From Marinihelvus fidelis (lineage in GTDB: Bacteria > Pseudomonadota > Gammaproteobacteria > Xanthomonadales > SZUA-36): 64,000 bases of DNA. This document shows, piece by piece, positions 45,016 to 53,944 of the stretch (position 1 is the first letter of the stretch; every line of letters starts with the position of its first letter). Location of the stretch: NCBI RefSeq assembly GCF_008725655.1, contig NZ_VYXP01000004.1, positions 175,346 through 239,345 of the forward strand, written 5' to 3'. The position numbers were made by a program, and so were the translations under genes. Under the pieces are notes generated by a model that saw nothing but the letters and a program-made list of their open reading frames with translations, did not search any database and was not told the DNA's origin.

Positions 45016-45390
45016 GCCAACTTGGCAACTCCCATAGATATCTCGCGTATCTGCTTGCTTATACACTTGGTTCCAAGCGCCATCATTTTGATAGTTAACT
45101 ACCACGCTGCTCTCAAAGACATGGACAGTAATCTTGTCGCTTGCATAGTAGTACCCAACAGCAGGAGTGGCCAAATAGCTCCGCCACCCAGAGTTGTTGG
45201 ACTCTAACCAAGCCCTGATACGTTCATGGCTTTTAGTTCCAGCCTCCGTTCGCCCCTCGCAGGTTTCCCAGGCGATTGGGAGGTGCTTGGCAAAATCAAT
45301 GCGCTGAGGGCGCTCAAACCATAGAACTACGCCAGCCAACGAGAGCCCAACAACCAGCACCAAAATTGCAATGTACTTGAAGAGTTTCAC
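45010..45390 (-). CDS. cassette-encoded membrane-anchored protein of unknown function
   Basis: A 126-residue protein with an N-terminal hydrophobic helix (residues 7-26, IAILVLVVGLSLAGVVLWF) and a periplasmic domain with two cysteines (ETCEGR, GSCQVGS) and beta-type sequence ITVHVFESSVVVNYQND. It is the first (right-most) cassette of the array, so it is closest to where attI and a cassette promoter would lie. No family recognised. Confidence 0.6.
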   Translation of the reverse strand: MKLFKYIAILVLVVGLSLAGVVLWFERPQRIDFAKHLPIAWETCEGRTEAGTKSHERIRAWLESNNSGWRSYLATPAVGYYYASDKITVHVFESSVVVNYQNDGAWNQVYKQADTRDIYGSCQVGS

Positions 45391-45405
45391 CGCTGGTTTG
45401 ATGGC

Positions 45406-45604
45406 AGTTAACTATATTTGATGAGCAGGAGTTCGATTTAATCGCAAAGATGTGATTTCGCGCATTATAAATACTCCTTTTGTTGCTGTTTATAAAGTAC
45501 TTTTTTGGTGAATTGGCGTCAACATTAAGTGAGTACTGTCGCGATAAACAGCAAATATCCCGAATAAGGAGTTCCCCCTATCCATCGCTGTTTACGCGGG
45601 CCTG
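45406..45604. other. AT-rich boundary region at the right end of the cassette array
   Basis: About 200 bp with no gene. It begins with GTTAACT (45407-45413), mirrored by the core of the neighbouring attC, and contains inverted repeats ACTCCTT (45473-45479)/AAGGAGT (45566-45572) and GCTGTTTAT (45485-45493)/ATAAACAGC (45544-45552). It could be a residual attI or promoter region or a scar of another element. Confidence 0.4.
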
Positions 45605-45638
45605 AAAATTAAAAAGCCGGCTGACAGTGCAGCCGGCT
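45605..45638 (-). terminator. rho-independent terminator of the aminotransferase gene
   Basis: On the minus strand the 9-bp stem AGCCGGCTG/CAGCCGGCT with a 6-nt loop is followed by TTTTTAATTTT. Placed 27 bp after the aminotransferase stop. Confidence 0.93.
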
Positions 45639-45664
45639 CTGTGAACCTGGTGAAATGCTGGCTG

Positions 45665-46858
45665 TTAGCTCATCAGCGGTGCCACGGCCTTTGCGATGGG
45701 TTCAATAGTGGCGCCCTGTAGCCCGGCTATGTTGATGCGGCTGTCGCGCACCATGTACAGATGTTGGTCTTCGCGCAGGGTGTCTACTTCGTTCTGGGTC
45801 AGGCCCAGCAAGCTGAACATGCCACGTTGATGGCTAATCCAGCTGAAGTCCAGGTCGCTGCGTTCGTTGGCCAGCGCCTGGGCGAATTTGTTGCGCAGGC
45901 CCTGGATGCGGCCACGCATCTCGTTCACTTCGTCCAGCCACAGCTGGTGGAGTTTGGGGTCTTCGAAGATGCCGGCCACGATCAGCGGGCCGTGCGCGGG
46001 TGACATGCTGTAGCTGCCGCGGGCCACGTTGGCGGCCTGGGTTTCCAGTACCTTCCTGTGGCTGGGGTCCTTGCCCATGATCAGCAGGGCGCCGGTTCTT
46101 TCGCGGTACAGGCCGAAGTTCTTTGAGCACGATACGGCTACGAACATTTCCGGCAGGCGCTCTGCGGCGGCGCGGATCACCGCGGCGTCCTGGTCCAGGC
46201 CGTCGCCCAGGCCCTGGTAGGCCAGGTCGAACAGCGGCAGGATGTCGCGCTCTTCGATAATGTCCAGCACCTGTTCCCAGGTGGCGGCGTCGGGGTCTTC
46301 GCCGGTGGGGTTGTGTGACGAGGCCTGCAACACAATCAGGCTTTGCGGCGGAATGCGCGACAGGCTGTCCAGCATCTGGTCCACTTCCAGTTGGTGCGTG
46401 GACGGGCTGTAGTAGGGGTACTCCTCCAGCGCCAGGCCGGCTGCGGTCATCAGGCCGCGGTGGTTGCCCCAGGTGGGGTTGCTCAGGTACACCGTGTCCC
46501 CGCTACCGGTGCGGCGGTACATGTCGGCCGCCACGCGCAGCGCGCCGCAGCCGCCGGGGGTCTGGATGACCGCTGTGCGCGATTCCACCGTGCCGTCCAC
46601 CGGGCCCAGAACCATTCTCCGGATGCCTTCGCGGAACCCGGCCACGCCCAGTGGTGGCAGGTAAGCCTTGCTGGCCTGCGTCTCGATCAGTCGACGCTCG
46701 GATTCCGCCACGGCGCGCATCACCGGGGTGTTGCCCTGGTTGTCCTTGTAAACGCCCACGGTCAGGTCGATCTTGTCGGGGGAATGATCCGCCTGGTAAG
46801 CCGTCATCAGGCCCAGGATTGCGTCGGGTGGAATTTCTTTCAGCTTGTCGAACGCCAT
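45665..46858 (-). CDS. aromatic/aspartate amino acid aminotransferase
   Basis: A 397-residue class I aminotransferase of the TyrB/AspC type: KLKEIPPDAILGLMTAYQAD, KIDLTVGVYKDNQGNTPVM, YLPPLGVAGFREGI, SNPTWGNHRGL, HNPTGEDP, the PLP lysine in SCSKNFGLYRERTGAL, and the substrate arginine near DSRINIAGLQ. TyrB and AspC cannot be told apart by eye. It makes aspartate, phenylalanine or tyrosine from 2-oxo acids. Confidence 0.93.
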   Translation of the reverse strand: MAFDKLKEIPPDAILGLMTAYQADHSPDKIDLTVGVYKDNQGNTPVMRAVAESERRLIETQASKAYLPPLGVAGFREGIRRMVLGPVDGTVESRTAVIQTPGGCGALRVAADMYRRTGSGDTVYLSNPTWGNHRGLMTAAGLALEEYPYYSPSTHQLEVDQMLDSLSRIPPQSLIVLQASSHNPTGEDPDAATWEQVLDIIEERDILPLFDLAYQGLGDGLDQDAAVIRAAAERLPEMFVAVSCSKNFGLYRERTGALLIMGKDPSHRKVLETQAANVARGSYSMSPAHGPLIVAGIFEDPKLHQLWLDEVNEMRGRIQGLRNKFAQALANERSDLDFSWISHQRGMFSLLGLTQNEVDTLREDQHLYMVRDSRINIAGLQGATIEPIAKAVAPLMS

Positions 46859-46954
46859 TTCAATCTCTGTGTACGTACGGGCCCTGCATAGTACCTTCAG
46901 CGCGGCGCAAAGAGGAGATGAAAATGGCTGTCCGGGTAGTGCCCGGCCTGGTGG

Positions 46955-47410
46955 CTAGCGAATGACCACCCGCCAGTCGGCCCGCCACAACAACCAGTCG
47001 CCACCTTCACGGATCCAGGTGGTTTCGACGTCGTAGACCTGCCCTTCTTCAGGGATCAGGCTGCCGCCGCCGGTGACCAGAACCTTGAAGGTTGCGGTGG
47101 CGAAGTTGCCGCCGTCGTCGGTGACGGTAATGGGGAACAGTTGGGCGCGGATGCGGCTGTGGCGGTTGATTTGCAGGGTCATGAAGCGCATGAAGTCCTG
47201 GCGCTGCATCTGGCCGTTGCGGCCTTCGAAGTCCTCGGCCACGTGGCCCATGAAGGCGATGGGGGCGCCCTCCTCCGCCGCGGTTTCCATGGCGTCGATG
47301 GTGGCGCGGACCTGGTCCTCGACGCTGTCGCTGCTGCATGACATGAGCATTGTGCTCAACATCAGTAAAACCAGCGCGGACGCGAAGCGGTGTGCGAAGG
47401 CGCCGCTCAC
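46955..47410 (-). CDS. lipoprotein with NTF2/SnoaL-like fold
   Basis: A 151-residue predicted lipoprotein with lipobox LMSC near residue 25. The mature part EDQVRATIDAMETAAEEGAPIAFMGHVAEDFEGRNGQMQRQDFMRFM ... WIREGGDWLLWRADW resembles the NTF2-like fold seen in SnoaL/DUF4440-type proteins. GTG start at 47410 overlaps the stop of the preceding GCS2-CBS gene, so they form a coupled pair. Confidence 0.68.
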   Translation of the reverse strand: MSGAFAHRFASALVLLMLSTMLMSCSSDSVEDQVRATIDAMETAAEEGAPIAFMGHVAEDFEGRNGQMQRQDFMRFMTLQINRHSRIRAQLFPITVTDDGGNFATATFKVLVTGGGSLIPEEGQVYDVETTWIREGGDWLLWRADWRVVIR

Positions 47411-49323
47411 TCTTCTTCGGCCAGGTAGCGCTCGAGCAGTTGCGAGGAGACGACGATCAGGTCGTGTTCGGTGACCAGGCCGACCAGCTTGCCGTTTTCG
47501 ACCACGGGCAGGCAGGCGAGTTTGTGCTCGCGCATCAGGCGGATGGCGTCGACGGTCTGGGTGTCCGGGGTGACGGTGATCGGGTCGGGTTTCATGATCT
47601 CGCTGACGGTGACCTTGCCGCTTTCGTTCAGCTTGCCGTTGGCGACCAGGCGCAGCAGCGCGCGGTGTGAGACCAGGCCCACCAGTTCGCCGTCATCGCC
47701 TTCCACGGGCACGTGGCGCACGTGGCGCCAGTCCATCAGGCTGGCGGCGAAGTCGACGATGTCGTCGTCGCGGACGGTGAACAGGTCGGTGACCATGAAC
47801 TGGCCGACAAAGCGGTAGCTGTCGCGCCAGTCGAGCTTTTCGCAGAAGGTGGCCAGCTGCCAGTGACTGACCGGCTCGCCGGCCGATTGCTGCTGCACCA
47901 TCGACGACACCAGGCAGCGCATGCGCTGGTCGGGTGTGCCCTGCCCCTTCATGCCGGCCACGGACTCCAGCATCCAGCGCGCACCGGTGCGGCGCTTCTC
48001 CACTCGATCCTGGATCACGCCCAGGTAGCGGTTGATGTCGTCGCCGTCGATGCCCACGGCGTGCAGGCCGGAGCGGGCCAGCGGCAGCAACTGGTCCAGG
48101 ATCAGCTCCTTGGCGGTCAGGTACTGGTCGTCGTACCAGTGCAGCTGGGCGCGCAGGCCGTCGCGGGCGGCGGCGAGGAAATTGGCCTTCACATCGGAAA
48201 ACTCGAAGCGGTCGCGGACATCGTCGCCGGCATCGGCAAAGCCAGCCATCATGCCGAAGAAGAACGCCGCGTTGGCCACTTCGTCCAGCACCGTGGGCCC
48301 GGAAGGAATCACCCGGTTTTCGATGCGCAGGTGCGCGATACCGTTGTGGACGCCGTAGCACGGGCGGTTCCAGCGGTAGACGGTGCCGTTGTGCAGCCGC
48401 AATGCGTTCAGCCGGGGCGGCTCGCCGCGCTCGACCATGCCCAGCGGGTCGTCCTCGGTGTCGGTGGTCAGGATCACGCGGAACCGCGCGATGTCCTCTT
48501 TGAATATCTCCACCACGGACTCGTCGACCCAGTGGTCGCCAAAGTGCACACGGGGTTTCAGGCCGCGGGTGCGGTGGGTTTCCGAGCGCGCGTCCACGGA
48601 GTGCTCGAACACGGCGATGCGGCTTTCCTGCCACAGCCGGTGCCCCAGCAGGATGGGTGAATTCACCGCCGCGGCCATCAGCGGCGCCGTGACCACCTGG
48701 GCGATGTTGTAGAGCCGCGCGAACTCGTCCGGGCCCACCTGCAGGTGAATCTGGAAGCTGGTGTTGCAGGCTTCCAGCATGACGTTGTCATGGCGGACGG
48801 TGAGCTGGTCGATGCCGTTGATCGTGAACTCAAAGTCCTTGCCGCGCAGCCGCCGCAGCGCGTCGTTCAGCGCGTGGTAGCGCGCCATGGGCACCATCGC
48901 GTCCAGGCCCAGCTGGTCGCGGCCCAGGGTCGGCAGGATGCCGGCCAGGGCAATCTCGCAGCCGGCATCATGGGCCGCATTGCGGGCCATGGCATAGACC
49001 TCCTGCGCCTCCTGCTCCATGCGGCGCAGGCAGTGCCGGTCCATGTTCTGGACACCCAGGTTGGCTTCCAGGTTGAACAGGCCCAGTTCGTGCGTGAAGC
49101 GCGGGTCGTCAATGCGATCGAGAATGTCCAGCGCCGCCAGCGCCGGTTTCCAGGCGCGGTTAACGATGAACATTTCCTGCTCGGCGCCAATGCGTCGCTG
49201 GCCGACTTCGAGCATGCCCTTGTCGAGCATGCGTTCCAGGGCCTGGACCTCGTCCAGCAGCGACTTCATGAAGGCCTGGCGAACCCCTTCATCGTCGGTC
49301 GTGCGAACGTTAGCTTCACCCAC
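47407..49323 (-). CDS. GCS2-type ligase domain fused to paired CBS domains
   Basis: About 638 residues. Residues ~25-400 resemble the glutamate-cysteine ligase family 2 fold: RIGAEQEMFIVN with the metal-binding E-x-E, HELGLFNLEANLG, INGIDQLTVRHDNVMLEACNTSFQIHLQV, and PVNSPILLG-like AAAVNSPILLGHRLWQ. The C-terminal 130 residues are two CBS repeats (VTDLFTVRDDDIVDFAASLMDWRHVRHVPV; ITVTPDTQTVDAIRLMREHKLACLPVV). CBS pairs usually bind adenine nucleotides, so regulated ligase activity is inferred. Start uncertain: GTG 49323 chosen, ATG 49269 also possible. Coupled to the downstream lipoprotein. Confidence 0.72.
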   Translation of the reverse strand: MGEANVRTTDDEGVRQAFMKSLLDEVQALERMLDKGMLEVGQRRIGAEQEMFIVNRAWKPALAALDILDRIDDPRFTHELGLFNLEANLGVQNMDRHCLRRMEQEAQEVYAMARNAAHDAGCEIALAGILPTLGRDQLGLDAMVPMARYHALNDALRRLRGKDFEFTINGIDQLTVRHDNVMLEACNTSFQIHLQVGPDEFARLYNIAQVVTAPLMAAAVNSPILLGHRLWQESRIAVFEHSVDARSETHRTRGLKPRVHFGDHWVDESVVEIFKEDIARFRVILTTDTEDDPLGMVERGEPPRLNALRLHNGTVYRWNRPCYGVHNGIAHLRIENRVIPSGPTVLDEVANAAFFFGMMAGFADAGDDVRDRFEFSDVKANFLAAARDGLRAQLHWYDDQYLTAKELILDQLLPLARSGLHAVGIDGDDINRYLGVIQDRVEKRRTGARWMLESVAGMKGQGTPDQRMRCLVSSMVQQQSAGEPVSHWQLATFCEKLDWRDSYRFVGQFMVTDLFTVRDDDIVDFAASLMDWRHVRHVPVEGDDGELVGLVSHRALLRLVANGKLNESGKVTVSEIMKPDPITVTPDTQTVDAIRLMREHKLACLPVVENGKLVGLVTEHDLIVVSSQLLERYLAEEE

Positions 49324-49517
49324 GGGCGTGGTCTCTGGGGGATACGGGCATGCTGCCTTGTTCCGGTAGCGTTGAAGCGATGATAAACAGTGTGGCACGG
49401 TGCGGCAAACGGCGCCGCGCCCGGTGCCGCTTGTCTGTGACCTTGTGCCTGTGATGGAATGATTCGATTGGAGACGCGAACCCGGCTCATCGCGCCCGTA
49501 ACCGGAGACAGAAAAAC

Positions 49518-51215
49518 ATGATGGAAAGACCCTGGCTGGAGCATTATGCCGAGGGCGTGCCTGCCCGCATTGACCTGACCGAATACCATTCCGTCGTGGA
49601 TATTTTTGAGCAGGCCTGTGACGAGTTCCGTGACCAGCCGGCCTTCGAGAATTTCGGCACCCGCTTGGACTTCGCCACGCTGGACCAGCTGAGCCGCAAT
49701 TTCGCCGCCGCGCTGCAGGCGCGGGGCATCGCGCCCGGTGACCGCATCGCCCTGATGATGCCCAACCTGCTGCAGTACCCGGTGGCGCTGTTTGGCGCCC
49801 TGCGCGCCGGTGCGGTGGTGGTCAACACCAACCCGCTGTACACCGCACGTGAACTGCGTCACCAGCTGCTGGACTCCGGCGCGCGCGCGATTGTCGTAGT
49901 CGACAACTATGCTCACGTGGTGCAGCGGGTGATGAAGGATGTGCCGCTGGAGTTCGTGTTCACCACCGGCATCGGCGACATGGTGTCGTTCCCGAAGGGC
50001 GCGGTGCTGAATTTCATCCTGAAGTACGTCCGCCGCGTGGTGCCGGACTACGACATTCCCGGCGCCGAGCGCTTCAGCAAGGTGCTGGAAGAAGGCCGCT
50101 CGCAGCCGCTGAACAAGCCGCCGCTGGGCTTCGAGGACATCGCTTTCCTGCAGTACACCGGCGGCACCACCGGCGTGGCCAAGGGCGCCATGCTCACCCA
50201 CCGCAACATGGTCGCCAACATGCTGCAGGCCAAGGCCTGGCTGGGCAACCTGAGGGCCGGCAGCGAGATCATTGTCACCGCGCTGCCGCTGTACCATATC
50301 TTTGCCTTGACGGCGAACTGCCTGGTGTTCATGGCGCTGGGCGGCAAGAACCTGCTGATCACCAACCCCAGGGACATGCCCGGCTTCGTCAAGGAACTGT
50401 CGAAGCACAAGTTCACCGCCATTACCGGCGTCAACACGCTGTTCAACGGCCTGCTTAACACGTCGGGCTTCGACAAGCTGGATTTCTCCTCGCTCAAGCT
50501 GACGCTGGGCGGCGGCATGGCCGTGCAGCGCGCCGTAGCCGAGCGCTGGAAGCGGGTGACCAACACCACCCTGGTCGAGGCCTATGGCCTGACCGAGACG
50601 TCGCCGGCGGCCTGCATCAACCCGATGACGCTGGAAGACTACAACGGCTGCATCGGCCTGCCCATTTCGTCCACCGACTGCGCCATTCGCGGCGAGGATG
50701 GCGAGTGGCTGCCGCCGGGTGAAGTGGGCGAGCTATGCGTGCGCGGCCCGCAGGTCATGAAGGGTTACTGGCAGCGGCCGAAGGAAACCGAGGAGGTGCT
50801 CGACGACATGGGCTGGCTGCGCACCGGTGACATGGCGGAAATGTCGCCCGAGGGCTATTTCCGCATCGTCGACCGCAAGAAGGACATGATCCTGGTGTCC
50901 GGCTTCAACGTCTATCCCAACGAGATTGAAGACGTGGTGGCCGATCACCCGAAGGTGCTCGAGGTGGCCGCCATCGGCATCGAGGACGAGCATTCGGGCG
51001 AAGTGGTCAAGCTGTGCGTGGTCAAGAAGGACCCGTCGCTGACCGAGGCCGAACTGGTGGCGTACTGCCGCGAGAACCTGACCGGCTACAAGCGGCCGAA
51101 AGAGATCGAGTTCTTTGATGAGTTGCCGAAGTCCAATGTAGGCAAGATCCTGCGCAAGGAACTGCGCGCCCGCGAGGCGGGGGTCAGCGACGCAGCGGAC
51201 GGCGCCCCAGCGTAA
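49518..51215 (+). CDS. fadD: long-chain fatty acid-CoA ligase
   Basis: A 565-residue AMP-forming acyl-CoA synthetase. N-terminal [18 protein letters not shown] is typical of FadD. The P-loop [74 protein letters not shown] and the late catalytic lysine region [11 protein letters not shown] are present. It activates fatty acids for beta-oxidation. Its 3' end overlaps convergent dinB by 32 bp. Confidence 0.95.
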   Translation: MMERPWLEHYAEGVPARIDLTEYHSVVDIFEQACDEFRDQPAFENFGTRLDFATLDQLSRNFAAALQARGIAPGDRIALMMPNLLQYPVALFGALRAGAVVVNTNPLYTARELRHQLLDSGARAIVVVDNYAHVVQRVMKDVPLEFVFTTGIGDMVSFPKGAVLNFILKYVRRVVPDYDIPGAERFSKVLEEGRSQPLNKPPLGFEDIAFLQYTGGTTGVAKGAMLTHRNMVANMLQAKAWLGNLRAGSEIIVTALPLYHIFALTANCLVFMALGGKNLLITNPRDMPGFVKELSKHKFTAITGVNTLFNGLLNTSGFDKLDFSSLKLTLGGGMAVQRAVAERWKRVTNTTLVEAYGLTETSPAACINPMTLEDYNGCIGLPISSTDCAIRGEDGEWLPPGEVGELCVRGPQVMKGYWQRPKETEEVLDDMGWLRTGDMAEMSPEGYFRIVDRKKDMILVSGFNVYPNEIEDVVADHPKVLEVAAIGIEDEHSGEVVKLCVVKKDPSLTEAELVAYCRENLTGYKRPKEIEFFDELPKSNVGKILRKELRAREAGVSDAADGAPA

Positions 51216-52350
51216 GCCCGCGCACCAGCTTGGCGTCGCCAAAGCGCCCGGTGATCGCGTCAATCGCCGAATCCAGCCCGCCGCTGCCCGTGGCGGGCTC
51301 AATCGCCTCGCTGAACCCCGAGACCCCGATACCCAGCAGCCGCACCGGCGTGTAGCGGTGCTCCGCCAGCCAGCGTTCCAGCAGGCTCCTGCCCACCTGG
51401 TAGAGGCCGCGGGTCTGGCTGGTGGGCGCGCGCAGCGTCAGGCTGCGGGTGGCGGTCTGGAAGCGACCATCCCTGATCTTCAGGTGCACCGTGCGTGCCG
51501 CCAGGTGCTGCTTACGCACGCGCCGCATCACCGCTTCCGACAGCGCCAGCAGTTCCGCCCGCAACGCGCGCTCGTCGGTCAGGTTGCGGTCGAAGGTAAT
51601 CTCGTGGCTGATCGACTTGTCCGGCCGGGCCGGCACCACCTCGCGGTCGTCGATGCCGTTGGCCAGGGCCACGAAGTGCCCTACCTGGTTGCCCAGCACC
51701 GTCTTTAGCGCGCCGCCGTCGGCGCGGCGCAGCTGGCCGATGGTCAGCACGCCAATTGCGCGCAGGCGGGGCTCGGTGCGCTTGCCGATGCCCCACAACC
51801 GCCCCACCGGCATCGGGTCCAGGAAAGCCTGCGCACGGTCCTCGCTGACGGACACGAAGCCATTGGGCTTTTCCGCATCCGAGGCCAGCTTGGCCAGGAA
51901 CTTGTTGTGAGCGATACCGACGCTGGCCGCCAGGCCGGTTGCAGCCAGGATATCGTCGCGGATGCGCTCGCCGATGGCCTCGCGGCTGCCAAACAGTTTC
52001 AGGCTGCCGGTGACATCCAGGAAAGCCTCGTCCAGCGACAGCCCCTCGACCAGCGGCGTGTAGCGCCTGAACTGCTCGAACACCAGGGCCGAGACCTCGC
52101 GGTAGCGCGACAGGCGCGGTGACAGGTAGGTCGCCCCTGGCGCCAGCCGGCGGGCCTGCGCCACCGGCATGGCGGAGCGCACACCCAGCGCGCGGGCCGC
52201 GTAGCTGGCGGCCGAGACCACGCCGCGCGGGCCCAGCCCGCCAACGATGACGGCCTTATCTCCCAGTTCGGGGTCGTCATGCTGCTCCACGGACGCGTAA
52301 AACGCATCCATGTCGACATGAATGATGGCCCTGGAGGGGTTCGCGGACAT
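51184..52350 (-). CDS. dinB: DNA polymerase IV (Y-family)
   Basis: A 388-residue translesion polymerase: [15 protein letters not shown] at the N-terminus with a catalytic Asp, [42 protein letters not shown] with the S-L-D-E motif, [20 protein letters not shown], and a little-finger domain. It lacks a visible C-terminal beta-clamp pentapeptide of the classical type. Start ATG 52350. Confidence 0.95.
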   Translation of the reverse strand: MSANPSRAIIHVDMDAFYASVEQHDDPELGDKAVIVGGLGPRGVVSAASYAARALGVRSAMPVAQARRLAPGATYLSPRLSRYREVSALVFEQFRRYTPLVEGLSLDEAFLDVTGSLKLFGSREAIGERIRDDILAATGLAASVGIAHNKFLAKLASDAEKPNGFVSVSEDRAQAFLDPMPVGRLWGIGKRTEPRLRAIGVLTIGQLRRADGGALKTVLGNQVGHFVALANGIDDREVVPARPDKSISHEITFDRNLTDERALRAELLALSEAVMRRVRKQHLAARTVHLKIRDGRFQTATRSLTLRAPTSQTRGLYQVGRSLLERWLAEHRYTPVRLLGIGVSGFSEAIEPATGSGGLDSAIDAITGRFGDAKLVRGLTLGRRPLRR

Positions 52351-52411
52351 GGGTTCCGGGTTGCCTGTGCCGTGGCTTGAGGCACCACGATCTTGCCGTC
52401 ATTATAGGCCG

Positions 52412-53578
52412 ATGAATGATGCCCTGGACACGGCCGCGATCGACGCCCTGCTGACCGATGAGTTTCCTTCGCTGGACCGCCACCTGTACGTCAACCATGC
52501 GGCCATTTCGCCCTGGCCACGGCGGGTGGCCGATGTCGTCAGCACCTTTGCCAGCACCAACCGGGATGAAGGCGCCCTGCGCTACCCGCAGTGGCTGAAG
52601 ACCGCGGCCGGCCTGCGCGAGCGTGCGGCGCGGATGATCGGCGCGGACAGTGGCGGTGACATTGCCATGGTGGCCAACACCACCGAGGGCGTGGATATTG
52701 TCGCCCGCGGCCTGCCCTGGCGCGACGGCGACAACATCGTCACCGTCGACGGCGAGTTCCCCACCAACCGTATGGCCTGGGAGCGACTGGCCGCGGTCGG
52801 GGTGAGCCTGCGCAGCGTCGATATCCGCGCCACCGACGACCCGGAAGCGGAGCTGCTGGCCCAGGTTGATGAGCGCACCCGTCTGATGACCGTCAGCGCG
52901 GTGCAATGGACCGACGGTTTCCGGCTCGACCTGGCGCGCCTGGGCTCGGGATGCCGCCAGGCCGGCGCCGCGTTCTTCGTCGACGCCATCCAGCAGCTGG
53001 GTGCCCTGCCCATTGATGTCACGGCCTGCCACATCGATTTCCTGGCCTGCGGCGGACACAAGTGGCTGATGGCGCCGGAAGGCATCGGCCTGTTCTACAT
53101 TGCCAGGCCCTGGCAGGAACGGCTGGTGGCGGCCAGGGCCGGCTGGCGAATGGTCGAGCGCCCTTATGACATGGACTCGGCCGCCCAGAGCGATGCCACC
53201 GACGCGCGGCAATTCGAGCCCGGCACGCCCAACACCATGGGGCAGCTCGCGCTGGACGCGAGTCTGTCACTGATCGAGGCCATCGGCGCTGAAGAGGCCC
53301 GCCGCCGCGTACTGGCCAATACCCAGGCGCTGGTCACGGGGCTGGAGGCCATGCCGTCGGTCAGGGTGCTGAGCCCCTCGGCGCCGGAGCGGCGCTCGGG
53401 CATCGTACTGTTCGAGGTGCCGGGGCGTTCGGCGCAGGCGCTGTGCGGCGAACTGGGCCGCCATGGCGTGATCTGCGCGCCACGCGGTGGCGTGCGGCTG
53501 TCACCGCACCTCTACCAGGGCAAGGCGCAGATGGAACAGGTGCTTGAACGGGTTGAACAGGTGGCCGGCGGCCACTGA
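52412..53578 (+). CDS. class V aminotransferase family protein
   Basis: A 388-residue PLP enzyme of the class V (cysteine desulfurase-like) fold: LYVNHAAISPWPRRV, MVANTTEGVDIVARGL, SAVQWTDGFRLDL, FFVDAIQQLGALPIDV and the PLP lysine in FLACGGHKWLMAPEGIG. No catalytic cysteine loop typical of IscS is evident, so an aminotransferase or lyase is more likely than a desulfurase. ATG 52412 chosen from the ten-residue conserved start; a longer frame overlaps dinB. Confidence 0.82.
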   Translation: MNDALDTAAIDALLTDEFPSLDRHLYVNHAAISPWPRRVADVVSTFASTNRDEGALRYPQWLKTAAGLRERAARMIGADSGGDIAMVANTTEGVDIVARGLPWRDGDNIVTVDGEFPTNRMAWERLAAVGVSLRSVDIRATDDPEAELLAQVDERTRLMTVSAVQWTDGFRLDLARLGSGCRQAGAAFFVDAIQQLGALPIDVTACHIDFLACGGHKWLMAPEGIGLFYIARPWQERLVAARAGWRMVERPYDMDSAAQSDATDARQFEPGTPNTMGQLALDASLSLIEAIGAEEARRRVLANTQALVTGLEAMPSVRVLSPSAPERRSGIVLFEVPGRSAQALCGELGRHGVICAPRGGVRLSPHLYQGKAQMEQVLERVEQVAGGH

Positions 53579-53580
53579 GG

Positions 53581-53922
53581 CTACATCGTGTAGGTTTTCT
53601 TGTCGCTCTTCATCAGGTTGGCGAGGTGCGACTCGATGATGGTGCGGGCGTGGGCGCCATCGGGCGTATCGGCGAATTGCACGCCGATGCCGGGGCGGCG
53701 GTTGCCTTGTGAACCTGGCGGCGTGATCCACACCACTTTGCCCGGGATGGGCAGGCGTTCTTCCAGGTCCATCAGCGTCAACAGCAGGAAGACTTCATCC
53801 CCCAGGTTGAAACGCTTGGTGCTCTGGACGAACAGGCCACCACCATTCACAAATGGCATGTAGGCGCTGTAAAGCGACGGTTTGTCGTTGATGGTGAGTG
53901 ACAGAATGCCTTGCTGTGCCAT
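53581..53922 (-). CDS. pilZ: PilZ domain protein
   Basis: A 113-residue type IV pilus-type PilZ protein: ILSLTINDKPSLYSAYMPFVNGGGLFVQSTKRFNLGDEVFLLLTLMDLEERLPIPGKVVWITP and GIGVQFAD. Canonical c-di-GMP residues (RxxxR) are absent at the N-terminus, as in the PilZ protein that binds PilB/FimX instead. ATG 53922. It ends the plsX-fab-holB operon, its usual place. Confidence 0.9.
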   Translation of the reverse strand: MAQQGILSLTINDKPSLYSAYMPFVNGGGLFVQSTKRFNLGDEVFLLLTLMDLEERLPIPGKVVWITPPGSQGNRRPGIGVQFADTPDGAHARTIIESHLANLMKSDKKTYTM

Positions 53923-53944
53923 GTTCTTGGTATCCCCCCGAGGA

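Larger units (their letters stand above)
41304..45415 (-). mobile_element. integron cassette array without integrase (CALIN-type)
   Basis: About 4.1 kb holding one truncated, three intact and one IS-interrupted attC site. All cassette genes lie on the minus strand, in line with attC orientation (TAACAA at the 5' end and AACGTTAGC at the 3' end when read on the minus strand). The three intact attC sites are 81 bp and nearly identical, as in sedentary chromosomal integrons. Cassettes carry toxin-antitoxin pairs or unknown genes. No intI lies in the window on either side. Confidence 0.82.

Noticed and set aside
41304-45415. CRISPR array as an explanation of the regular repeats
   Set aside because: Repeats are 81 bp, imperfect palindromes and separated by whole genes of unequal size; no cas genes are present. 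They fit attC sites.
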